Assembly: GCA_949152475.1 (NCBI GenBank)
Contig: OX424560.1
Coordinates: forward strand, 62,001-126,000
Reading direction: 5' to 3'
From: Terebella lapidaria
Taxonomy: Eukaryota; Annelida; Polychaeta; Terebellida; Terebellidae
DNA length: 64,000 nt
The notes under the pieces are model-generated. The model was not told the DNA's origin, did not search any database, and saw only the letters and a program-made list of their open reading frames with translations. Position numbers and translations under genes: made by a program. Each line of letters begins with the position of its first letter. Within the stretch, counting starts at the first letter, position 1. Of this stretch, positions 53,235 through 64,000 are shown piece after piece.

Positions 53235-53959
53235 CAATAATGCAAAAACTCATCCGTTAGCCGAGAGGTGTCCGTCTCCGGTTCAACCGGCTTCTCCGGG
53301 TTTTTCCGGCTCCCTTTCAACTGCTTCTCCGAGCGAAGTATCTGCAATTTTAAAATATCTCTGCCATCAGGAGGGTTGAAAAGAGTCTCAGCCAGTTGAA
53401 TCTGCCTGCCAGACGTACATCTAGACTGCACAGCTCCGCCTGCTGCATAACTGCTCACTGGTATTACTGCTTGTCGACACTGGAAACTGCATACATTCTT
53501 GTCCAGAAGGAGGGCCCTTCCTATCTGGAATGATGTTTCACCGCTTCTGTCGTTCTGCAGCCGGTTTACTGTCTCTGCCAAGTGGAAACTCCGGTTGGAT
53601 GTCTACAGCCGGAAAACTTTTCCGTCTTAATTCTCCTAATACGGAAGACGTGTAGCTGCTTCTCTGGAGATACTAGACCGCTAACCCAGGTTATTCTGTA
53701 CCCCTGGCCGCTACCCTGGACTGGTTGACTATGCGCTCAACCCAGTCAGAACCTCTAGGATGTCTCTATCCGGTCTCTGCACCGCGTTCCGCTCTGCTTC
53801 CTTTCTCCGCCCTGTTTCCGGAACCAGCACTTGCTCACTGTTCCAACTTCTTGCGGTCGCTCTCTGCCGGAACTCAACGTTTTACCAGGGTCCCAGCTAT
53901 CTCCTTCTCCTGCTCTACAGCTCACCCCGTCTTCCCATATTTCTTCGTCCTCTGCGGCT

Positions 53960-56165
53960 TTACTCCGAGTCAGTATCCAACTCAGAGACCGACTGTTCCG
54001 TCTCCGGAACGTTACTCTGTTTCGGCGGCTCCGACTGCCTCCAGGAATCCGCCATTCTCCGCTTCATCCATCTCGGATACTTGACACCATTATACGGTTT
54101 CAGCAAATCGAAGTGAACCACCTTCTGCCGAGTTTCACTCTCTGCAATCTCGTAGGTCACGTCGGTAAATCTGCTCAACACTAGCTTTGGACCGCTCCAC
54201 TTCCTCTGCAACTTGGGCGCCTTGCCCTTCTTCCGTGTTTTGACTGCCATCCACACTCGGTCTCCTGGCTGGAACTGATTGTCGACCTTTCTCCGGTCGT
54301 ACAGCTTCTTCTGCCGTTCCATCTCTCTGCCAGATTTCGCTCGAACCGCCTTGTATACTGCTTCTAGTCGCTCCCGGAGCTGACTGCCATACTCTGTTAC
54401 TTCTGCTGTCGATTCGCCCGGAGGCCTGCCAATCAGTAACTCTACCAAAGTATTGACTTCTCTGCCCAGCATCAGCAAATTGGGACTCTGCCCGGTTGTC
54501 TCCTGCGGGGTACTCCGGTAAGATGCCATCGCCAACGGAACTAGCTGATCCCAGTTGGTCTGCCGCTCGCTTACGTACAGGCTCAGGATCTGCTGCAGCG
54601 TCTGGTTGAATCGCTCAATGAAACCGTCCGACTGAGGTCGGAAAGCGGTTGTCCGTGTCTTGTGAATCCCCAGGATTCTGCAAACATTTCTCAGCAAATC
54701 GGACTCGAAATTTCTGCCTTGGTCGGTGTGGATCTCCATCGGAATGCCGTACCGCGCTGCAAACTGGTTGACGAATACGTCCGCAACCGTCACCGCTTCC
54801 TGATTCGGCATCGGGTAGGCCTCTACCCACTTGGTGAAGTAATCACCGATTACTAAGATGTACCGGTTCCCCCTGGTGGATTTAGGTAATGGACCCATCA
54901 CGTCCATTGCCACTCTCTCCAAGGGCGCTCCAACGCGGTATTTCTGCATTGGAGATCGTTTCAAGTTCTGCATACTTCTTGACACACATTCGTCACAGCT
55001 CAGCACCCACTGCTTTATGTCCCGCATCATAGCCGGCCAGAAATACCGCCTCCGAATGCTAGCCGCCATCCTTCTGCTTCCGAGGTGTCCTCCCGTCCGG
55101 CTCTGATGGGCCAGACGGAAAATCTCCTGTCTCAGCTCCTTCGGGGTTATTAACTGCATTCGACTGGTTCCTTCTGCCGTTTCCCATTTCCGGTAGACTA
55201 CTCCGTCGACTTTCAGCAAGGTCTTCCGCATCCCGTACAGCACTTTCTCCTCGCTGCTCATGCTGGAAAAGTCTGCACTGCCAGCTGTACCGCTCCCGTC
55301 GATCAGCGACGTCACCAGTGGGTACCAAGGTTCTGCTTGCTGCATTCTCCGCAAATCATCTGGTCGATATTTCTGCCCCAGCACAGTATCCTGGTCCGCA
55401 TTTTCCGCCAGCCTAATCTGCTCTGCAACCGCATCCGCTTTTCCTGGAACTGCCTTCTCCGTCACCACAACCGCAACCGGCTTCCGGGACACTGCCTTTT
55501 CCGTCACCGCAACCGCAGCGGGCTTCCGGGACACTGCCTTTTCCATCACCGCAACCGCAACCGGCTTCCGGGACACTGCCTTTTCCGTCACCGCAACCGC
55601 AACCGGCTTCCGGGACACTGCTTTCTCCGTCACCGCAACCGCACGGAATTCTTCATTTTCTGTAGACTCCTCCTCTGCCAGTTCTGCTTCTCCGCCCGAT
55701 CTCCGTGACCGTTTCCGGCGTCCCCCCTTCCTTGGCTTGGGCTGAGGAGTTTCTTCACTCCGTGTCTGCCGGATCCTTTCTCCGTAGTTCCAGGCGTCTA
55801 TCTTGGCCTGCTTCCAGTCGATTTTTCCGCATTGACTGCATGGGGATCTGGACAATGCATCCGCGTTATTATGGATTCGCCCCGGACGATGTTCGATGTC
55901 GAAATGAAACTCACTCAGGAGCTCAATCCACCGGGCGACCTGCCCCTGTGGTTCCTTGAAATTCATCAGCCAGGTAAGACTGCCATGATCCGTGCGAAGA
56001 AGGAAGTGTCGTCCCAGCAAGTACTGCTTATTATTCTGTACCGCAAACACAACCGCCAGGAGCTCCTTCCGGGTGACACAGTATCTCTGTTCTTCTTTGG
56101 TTAGGCTGCGGCTCAAGTAGGTTATCACCCGCTCCTGGTTGCCCTGCTTCTGTGACAGCACTGCT
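53960..56165 (-). pseudogene. pol: Gypsy copy 2 pol, RNase H to integrase only
   Basis: About 735 residues from within RNase H (VLSQKQGNQERVITYLSRSL) through the 14-residue repeat run, with fewer units than in copy 1, to the integrase and GPY/F-like end. The upstream part of pol is missing because the sequence changes into satellite. Fossil. Confidence 0.85.
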
Positions 56166-59100
56166 TCTGAGGTCCTCACCAGGCCTCAGTCCCCAGGCAA
56201 AGAGAAGCTTCTGGGGGCCTCAGCAGGCCTCAGCCCCCAGGCAAAGAGAAGCTTCTGGGATCCTCAGCAGGCCTCAGTCCGAAGGCAAAGAGAAGCTTAT
56301 GGAGTCCTCAGCAGGCCTCAGTCTCCAGGCAAAGAGAAGCTTCAGAGGTCCTTAGCAGGCCTCATTCCCCAGGCAAAGAGAAGCTTCTGGGGTCCTCAGC
56401 AGGCCTAAGTCCCCAGGCAAAGATAATCTGCTGGGGTCCTCAGCAGGCCTTAGTCCCCAGGCAAAGAGAAGCTTCTGGTGTCCTCAGCAGGCCATAGTCC
56501 CCAGGCAAAGAGAATCTTCTGGGGTCCTTAGCAGGCCTCAGTCCCCAGGCAAAGAGAAGCTTCTGGAGTCCTCAGCAGGCCTCAGTCCCCAGGCAAAGAG
56601 AAGCTTCTGGGGTTCTCAGCAGGCATCAGTCCAAACGCAAAGAGAAGCTTCTTGGGTCCTCAGCAGGCCTCAGTCCCCAGGCAAAGAGAAGCTTCTGGGG
56701 TCCTCAGCAGGCCTCAGTCCCCAGGCAAAGAGAAGCTTCTGGGGTCCTCAGCAGGCCTCAGTCCCCAGGCAAAAAGAAGCTTCTGGGGTCCTCAGCAGGC
56801 CTCAGTCCCCAGGCAAAGAGAAGCTTCTTGGGTCCTCATTCCCCAGGCAAAGAGGAGCTTCTCGGGTCCTCAGCAGGCTTCAGTCCCAAGGCAAAGAGAA
56901 GCTTCTGGAGTCCTCAGCAGGCCTCAGTCCCCAGGCAAAGAAAAGCTTCTGGAGGTCAGCAGCAGGCCTCAGTCTCCACGCAAAGAGAAGCTTCTGGGGT
57001 CCTCAGCAGCCTCAGCAGGTCTCAGTCCCCGGGCAAAGAGAAGCTTCTTGGGTCCTCAGTCCCCAAGCAAAGAGAAGCTTCTGGGGTCCTCAGAATGCCT
57101 CAGTCCCCAGGCAAAGAGAAGCTTCTCGGGTCCTCACCAGGCCTCAACCCCCAGGCAAAAAGAAGCTTCTGAGGTCCTCAGCAGGCCTCAGTCCCAAGGC
57201 AAAGAGAAGCTTCTTAGGTCCTCAGCAGGCCTCAGTCCCCAGGCAAAGATAAGCTTCTGGGGTCCTCAGCAGGATTCAGTCTCCAGGCAAAGAGAAGCTT
57301 CTGGAATCCTCAGCAGGCCTCAGTCTCCAGGCAAAGAGAAGCTTCTGAGGTCCTCTGCAGGCCTCATTCCCAAGGCAAAGAAAATCTGCTGGGGTCCCCA
57401 GCAGGCCTTAGTTCCCAGGCAAAGAGAAGCTTCTGGTGTCCTCAGCAGGCCATAGTCCCCAGGCAAAGAGAATCTTCTGGGGTCCTTAGCAGGCCTCAGT
57501 CCCCAGGCAAAGAGAAGCTTCTGGAGTCCTCAGCAGGCCTCAGTCCCCAGGCAAAGAGAAGCTTCTGGGGTTCTCAGCAGGCATCAGTCCAAATGCAAAG
57601 AGAAGCTTCTTGGGTCCTCAGCAGGCCTCAGTCCCCAGGCAAAGAGAAGCTTCTGGGTTCCTCAGCAGGCCTCAGTCCCCAGGCAAAAAGAAGCTTCTGG
57701 GGTCCTCAGTAGCCTCAGCAGGCCTCAGTCCCCAGGCAAAGAGAAGCTTCTTGGGTCTTCAGCAGGCCTCAGTCCCCAGGCAAAGATAAGCTTCTGGGGT
57801 CCTCAGCAGGATTCAGTCTCCAGGCAAAGAGAAGCTTCTGGAATCCTCAGCAGGCCTCAGTCTCCAGGCAAAGAGAAGCTTCTGAGGTCCTCTGCAGGCC
57901 TCATTCCCAAGGCAAAGAAAATCTGCTGGGGTCCCCAGCAGGCCTTAGTTCCCAGGCAAAGAGAAGCTTCTGGTGTCCTCAGCAGGCCATAGTCCCCAGG
58001 CAAAGAGAATCTTCTGGGGTCCTTAGCAGGCCTCAGTCCCCAGGCAAAGAGAAGCTTCTGGAGTCCTCAGCAGGCCTCAGTCCCCAGGCAAAGAGAAGCT
58101 TCTGGGGTTCTCAGCAGGCATCAGTCCAAATGCAAAGAGAAGCTTCTTGGGTCCTCAGCAGGCCTCAGTCCCCAGGCAAAGAGAAGCTTCTGGGTTCCTC
58201 AGCAGGCCTCAGTCCCCAGGCAAAAAGAAGCTTCTGGGGTCCTCAGTAGCCTCAGCAGGCCTCAGTCCCCAGGCAAAGAGAAGCTTCTTGGGTCTTCAGT
58301 CCCGAGGCAAAGAGAAACTTCTTGGGTCCTCAGTCCCCAGGCAAAGAGAAGCGTCTGATGTCCTCAGCAGGCCTCAGTCCCCAGGCAAAGAGAAGCTTGT
58401 AGGGTCCTCTGCAGGCCTCAGTCCGCATGCTAAGTGAAGCTTCTTGGTCCTCAGCAGGCCTCAGTCCCCAGGCAAAGAGAAGTTTCTGGTGTCCTCAGCA
58501 GGCTTCAGTCCCCAGGCGAAAAGAAGCTTCTCGGGTCCTCAGCAGGCCTCAGTCCCCAGGCAAAGAGAAGCTTCTGAGGTCCTCAGCAGGCCGCAGAAGC
58601 TTCTTGGGTCCTCATTCCCCAGGCAAAGAGGAGCTTCTCGGGTCCTCAGCAGGCTTCAGTCCCAAGGCAAAGAGAAGCTTCTGGAGTCCTCAGAAGGCCT
58701 CAGTCTCCATGCAAAGAGAAGCTTCTGGGGTCCTCAGCAGGCCTCAGTCCCCAGGCAAAGAAAAGCTTCTGGAGGTCAGCAGCAGGCCTCAGTCTCCACG
58801 CAAAGAGAAGCTTCTGGGGTCCTCAGCAGCCTCAGCAGGCCTCAGTCCCCGGGCAAAGAGAAGCTTCTTGGGTCCTCAGTCCCCAAGCAAAGAGAAGCTT
58901 CTGGAGTCCTCAGAATGCCTCAGTCCCCAGGCAAAGAGTAGCTTCTCGGGTCCTCACCAGGCCTCAACCCCCAGGCAAAAAGAAGCTTCTGAGGTCCTCA
59001 GCAGGCCTCAGTCCCAAGGCAAAGAGAAGCTTTTGAGGTCCTCAGCAGGCCTCAGTCCCCAGGCAAAGAGAAGCTTCTGGGGTCCTCAGCAGGATTCAGT

Positions 59101-62100
59101 CTCCAGGCAAAGAGAAGCTTCTGGAATCCTCAGCAGGCCTCAGTCTCCAGGCAAAGAGAAGCTTCTGAGGTCCTCTGCAGGCCTCATTCCCAAGGCAAAG
59201 AAAATCTGCTGGGGTCCTCAGCAGGCCTTAGTTCCCAGGCAAAGAGAAGCTTCTGGTGTCCTCAGCAGGCCATAGTCCCCAGGCAAAGAGAATCTTCTGG
59301 GGTCCTTAGCTGGCCTCAGTCCCCAGGCAAAGAGAAGCTTCTGGAGTCCTCAGCAGGCCTCAGTCCCCAGGCAAAGAGAAGCTTCTGGGGTTCTCAGCAG
59401 GCATCAGTCCAAATGCAAAGAGAAGCTTCTTGGGTCCTCAGCAGGCCTCAGTCCTCAGGCAAAGAGAAGCTTCTGGGGTCCTCAGCAGGCCTCAGTCCCC
59501 AGGCAAAAAAAAGCTTCTGGGGTCCTCAGTAGCCTCAGCAGGCCTCAGTCCCCAGGCAAAGAGAAGCTTCTTGGGTCCTCAGTCCCGAGGCAAAGAGAAA
59601 CTTCTTGGGTCCTCAGTCCCCAGGCAAAGAGAAGCGTCTGATGTCCTCAGCAGGCCTCAGTCCCCAGGCAAAGAGAAGCTTGTAGGGTCCTCTGCAGGCC
59701 TCAGTCCGCAGGCTAAGTGAAGCTTCTTGGTCCTCAGCAGGCCTCAGTCCCCAGGCAAAGAGAAGTTTCTGGTGTCCTCAGCAGGCTTCAGGCCCCAGGC
59801 AAAAAGAAGCTTCTCGGGTCCTCAGCAGGCCTCAGTCCCCAGGCAAAGAGAAGCTTCTGAGGTCCTCAGCAGGCCGCAGTCTTCAGGCAAAGAGAAGCTC
59901 TCGGGGTCCTCAGCAGGCCTCAATCCAAAGGCAGAGAGAAGCTTCTGGAGTCCTCAGCAGGCCTCAGTCCTCAGACAAAGAGAAACTTCTGGGGTCCTCA
60001 GCAGGCCTCAGTCCCCAAGCAAAGAGAAGCTTCTGGGGTCCTCAGCAGGCCTCAGTTGTCAGACAAAGAGAAGCTTCTGAGGTATTCAACAGGCCTCAGT
60101 CCCCGTGCAAAGAGAAGCTTTTGGGGTCCTCAGCAGGCCTCAGTCCCCAGGCAAAGAGAAGCTTGTAGGGTCCTCAGCAGGCCTCAGTCCCCAGGCTAAG
60201 TGAAGCTTCTTGGGTCCTCAGCAGGCCTCAGTCCCCAGGCAAAGAGAAGCTTCTGGTGTCCTCAGCAGGCCTCATTCCCCAGGCAAAGAGAAGCTTCTGG
60301 TGTTTTCAGCAGGCCTCAATCCTCAGAAGGCCTCAGTCCCCAAGCATAGAGATGCTTCTGGGGTCCTCAGCAGGCCTCAGTTCCCAGGCAAAGAGAAGCT
60401 TCTTTGGTTTTCATCAGGCCTCAGTCCCCAGGCAAAGAGAAACTTCTGATGTCCTCAGCAGGCCTCAGTCCAAAGGCAAAAAGAAACTTCTCAGGTCCTC
60501 ACCAGGCTTCAGTCCCCAGGCAAAGAGAAGTTTCTTGGGTCCTAAGCAGGCCTCAGTCCCCAGGCAAAGAGAAGTTTCTGGGGTCCTCAGCAGGCCTCAG
60601 TCCCAGGGCAAAGAGAAGCTTCCGAAGTCCTCGGCAGGCCTCACTCCCCAGGCAAAGAGAAGCTTCTTGGGTTCTCAGCAGGCCTCAGTTCCCAGGCAAA
60701 GAGAAGTTTCTGGGGTCCTCAGCAGGCCTCATTCTCCAGGCAAAGAGAAGCTTCTGAGGTCCTCAGCAGGCCTCAGTCCCCAGGCAGAGAGAAGCTTCTG
60801 GGGTCCTCAGCAAGCCTCAGTTCCCAGGCAGAGAGAAGCTTCTGGGGTCCTCAGCAGGCCTCAGTTCCCAAGCAAAGAGAAGATTCTGGGGTCCTGAGCA
60901 GGCCTCAGTCCCCAGGCAGAGAGAAGCTTCTGGGGTCCTCAGCAGGCCTCAGTCCCCAGGCAAGGAGAAGCTTCTGGGGTCCTCAGCAGGCATCAGTCCC
61001 CAAGCAAAGAGAAGCTTCTGGGGTCCTCAGCAAGCCTCAGTTGTCAGACAAAGAGAAGCTTCTGGGGTATTCAACAGGCCTCAGTCCCCGGGCAAAGAGA
61101 AGCTTTTGGGGTCCTCAGCAGGCCTCAGTCCCCAGGCAAAGAGAAGCTTTTGGGGTCCTCAGCAGGCCTCAGTCCCCAGGCAAAGAGAAGCTTGTAGGGT
61201 CCTCAGCAGGCCTCAGTCCCCGGCTAAGTGAAGCTTCTTGGATCCTCAGCAGGCCTCAGTCCCCAGGCAAAGAGAAGCTTCTGGTGTCCTCAGCAGGCCT
61301 CATTCCCCAGGCAAAGAGAAGCTTCTGGTGTTTTCAGCAGGCCTCAGTCCTCAGAAGGCCTCAGTCCCCAAGCAAAGAGATGCTTCTGGGGTCCTCAGTA
61401 GGCCTCAGTCCCCAGGCAAAGAGAAGCTTCTGGGGTCCTCAGCAGGCCTCTGTCTACAGGTAAAGAGAAGTTTCTGGGGTCCTCAGCAGGCCTCAGTTCC
61501 CAGGCAAAGAGAAGCTTCTTTGGTTCTCAGCAGGCCTCAGTCCCCAGGCAAAGAGAAACTTCTGATGTCCTCAGCAGGCCTCAGTCCAAAGGCAAAAAGA
61601 AACTTCTCAGGTCCTCACCAGGCTTCAGTCCCCAGGCAAAGAGAAGTTTCTTGGGTCCTAAGCAGGCCTCAGTCCCCAGGCAAAGAGAAGTTTCTGGGGT
61701 CCTCAGCAGGCCTCAGTCCCAAGGCAAAGAGAAGCTTCTGAAGTCCTCAGCAGGCCTCACTCCCCAGGCAAAGAGAAGCTTCTTGGGTTCTCAGCAGGCC
61801 TCAGTTCCCAGGCAAAGAGAAGTTTCTGGGGTCCTCAGCAGGCCTTAGTCCCCAGGCAAAGAGAAGCTGCTGATATCCTCAGCAGGCCTCAGTCCCCAGG
61901 CAAAGAGAAGCTTCTGGGGTCCTCAGCAGGCCTCAGTCCACAGGCAAAGAGAAGCTTCTTTTTTCTTCAGCAGGCCTCAGTCCCAGGCGAGGAAAAGCTT
62001 CTGGGGTTCTCAGCAGGCCTCAGTCCTCAGCAGGCCTCAGTCCCGAGGCAAAGAGAGGCTTCTGGGGTCCTCAGCAGGCCTCAGTCCCCAGGCAAAAAGA

Positions 62101-64000
62101 AGCTTCTGGGGTCCTCAGCAGGCCTCGTTCTCCAAGCAAAGAGGAGCTTCTGGGGTCCTCAGCAGGCCTCAGTCCTCAGGCAAAGAGAAGCTTCTGGGGT
62201 CCTCAGCAGGCCTCAGTCCCCGGGCAAAGAGAAACTTCTGGGGTCCTCAGCAGGCCTCAGTCCCCAGGCAAAAAGAAGCTGCTGATGTCCTCAGCAGGCC
62301 TCAGTATCCAGGCAAAGAGAAGCTTCTGGGGTCCTCAGCAGGCCTCAGTCCCCAGGCAAAGAGAAGCTTCTTTCGTCTTCAGCAGGCCTCAGTCCCAGGC
62401 GCAGAGAAGCTTCTGGGGTTCTCAGCAGGCCTCAGTCCCTAGGCAAGGAGAAGCTTCTGGGGTCCTCAGCAGGCCTCAGTCCCCAGGCAAAAAGAAGCTT
62501 CCGGGGTCCTCAGCAGGCCTCATTCTCCAAGCAAAGAGGAGCTTCTGGGGTCCTCAGCAGGCCTCATTCTCCAAGCAAAGAGGAGCTTCTGGGGTCCTCA
62601 GCAGGCCTCAGTCCTCAGGCAAAGAGAAGCTACTGGGGTACTCAGCAGGCCTCAGTCCCCGGGCAAAGAGAAGCTTCTGGGGTCCTCAGCAGGCCTCAGT
62701 CCCTAGGCAAAGAAAAGCTTCTGAGGTCCTCAGCAGGCCTCAGTCTCCAGGCAAGGAGAAGCTTCTCGGGTCCTCAGCAGGCCTCAGCAGGCCTCGGTCC
62801 CCAGGCAAAGAGAAGCTTTTGGGTCCTCAGCAGGCCTCACTCTCCAGGCAAAGAGAAGCTTCTGGAGTTCTCAGCAGCCTCAGTCTCCAGGCAAACAAAA
62901 GCTTCTGGGGTCCTGAGCAGGCCTCAGTCCCCAGGCAAAGAGAAGCTTCTGGGGTCTTCGGCAGGCCTCAGTCCCCAGGCAAAGAGAAGCTTCTGGAGTC
63001 CTCAGCAAGCCTCCGTCCCCAGGCAAAGAGAAGCTTCTGGGGTCCTTATCAGGCCTCATTCCCCAGGCAAAGAGAAGCTTATGGGGTCCTTAGCAGGCCT
63101 CAGTCCCCAGACAAAGAGAAGCTTAGCATGCCTCAGTTTCCAGGCGAAGAGAAGCTTAGCAGGCCTCAGTCCCCAGGCAAAAAGAGGCTTCTGAGGTCCT
63201 CAGCAGGCCTCAGTCCACATGCATAGAGAAGCTTTTGGGGTCCTCAGCAGGCCTCAGTCCCATTCAAAGAGAAGTTTCTGGGGTCCTCAGCAGGCCTCAG
63301 TCCCCAGACAAAGAGAAGCATCCGAGGTCCTCAGCAGGCCTCAGTCCCCAGGCATAGAGAAGCTTTTGGGGTCCTCAGCAGGCCTCAGTCCCATTCAAAG
63401 AGAAGCTTCTGGGGTCCTCAGCAGGCCTCAGTCCCCAGGCAAAGAGAAGCTTCCGGGGTCCTCAGCAGGCCTCAGTCCCCAGGCAAAGATAAGCTTCTGA
63501 GGTCCTTAGCAGGCCTCAGTCCCAAGGCAAAGAGAAGCTTCTGGGGTCCTTAGCAGGCCTCAGTCCCCAGGGAAAGAGAAGCTTCTGGGGTCCTTAGCAG
63601 GCCTCAGTCCCCAGGCAAGGAGAAGCTTAGCAGGCCTCAGTCCCCAGGCAAAGAGAGGCTTCTGGAGTCCTCAACAGGCCTCAGTCCCCAGACAAAGAGA
63701 AGCTTCTGAGGTCCTCAGCAGGCCTCAGTTGCCAGGCAAAGAGAAGCTTCTGAGGTCCTCAGCCGGCCTCAGTTGCCAGGCAAAGAGAAGCTTCTGGGGT
63801 CCTCAGCAGGCCTCAGTCCCCATTCAAAAAGAAGCTTCTGGTGTCTTCAGCAGGCCTCAGTCCCCCGGCAAAGAGAAGCTTCTATGGTCCTCAGCAGGCC
63901 TCAGTCCCCAGACAAAGAGAAGCATCTGACGTCCTCAGCAGGCCTCAGTCCCCAGGCAAAAAGAAGCTTCTAGGGTCCTCAGCAGGCCTCAGTCCCATTC
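56165..64000 (+). repeat. 44-bp satellite, about 178 units, running off the window
   Basis: Unit AGGCCTCAGTCCCCAGGCAA plus AGAGAAGCTTCTGGGGTCCT plus CAGC, almost always with a HindIII-type AAGCTT. Blocks are themselves repeated. For example, variants with AAAATCTGCTGGGGTC recur near 56424, 57380, 57918 and 59200, and the interval 57241-57778 is copied next door at a 538-bp offset. The unit lacks stops in all three forward frames, so long apparent proteins (up to 313 residues with SPGKEKLLGSSAGLSPQAKR repeats) arise automatically. No other sequence is visible in the 7.8 kb. Confidence 0.97.

Larger units (their letters stand above)
48368..56165 (-). mobile_element. Ty3/gypsy retrotransposon, copy 2, 3' half only, broken
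   Basis: Same family as the element at 25488-37836, on the same strand. Present are the 3' LTR, hairpin and polypurine region, ORF4, ORF3, the internal promoters, and pol from RNase H to its end. At 56165 the similarity stops and a 44-bp satellite begins, so gag, protease, reverse transcriptase and the 5' LTR are not in the window. It is clearly broken, with a handful of interruptions besides the missing half, and is noticeably more diverged (LTR with several indels), so it belongs to an older insertion or a different subfamily. Confidence 0.9.

Noticed and set aside
56652-63226. Open frames of 267, 282 and 313 residues (SPGKEKLLGSSAGLSPQAKR repeats) that look like a low-complexity protein
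   Set aside because: All are automatic readings of the 44-bp satellite, present in every forward frame, with no promoter, splice site or non-repeat part.

Overview
The window looks like nuclear DNA of an animal, most probably a mollusc or another lophotrochozoan. The evidence is small intron-split exons, a vertebrate-recognisable SLC38A11 transporter gene, a tRNA-derived SINE, L2/CR1-like LINE tails, a Ty3/gypsy element and very heavy minisatellite load. The species cannot be fixed from sequence alone.

Layout. (1) 1-21.1 kb holds two convergent paralogues of an amino-acid transporter of the SLC38A11 type. The + strand copy (1-2074) enters the window part way and ends at a clear stop. The - strand copy (21099 down to 8154) can be read complete in 12 coding exons (467 residues), with every exon phase agreeing. 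Between their 3' ends lie two long minisatellites (38 bp and 52 bp units). Inside the - strand gene at least four further minisatellites sit directly beside exon borders and carry copies of the donor, the acceptor or branch-point-like motifs. (2) 21.1-25.3 kb is the upstream region: a four-fold 57-bp repeat with a CRE palindrome in each unit, a compound palindromic element, and a hAT-type element (perfect 8-bp target duplication) that contains a ~1 kb palindrome. (3) 25.5-37.8 kb is a whole-looking, very young Ty3/gypsy LTR retrotransposon on the - strand, inserted into a LINE open reading frame. Besides gag and pol it has two extra C2H2 zinc-finger reading frames between pol and the 3' LTR, each behind its own TATA promoter that resembles the LTR promoter. 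(4) 38.6-48.4 kb has no recognised host gene. It holds a duplicated segment, foldback elements, a third palindromic element and a LINE tail. (5) 48.4-56.2 kb is the 3' half of a second, older and broken copy of the same gypsy family. (6) 56.2-64.0 kb is a 44-bp satellite that runs off the window end.

The strongest candidates for something undescribed are the amplified splice signals around exons of the SLC38A11-like gene, the three-promoter gypsy family with paired zinc-finger accessory genes, and a set of palindromic elements that share termini but carry different core words in their internal arrays. All functional statements rest on reading the sequence; no database search or alignment program was run.
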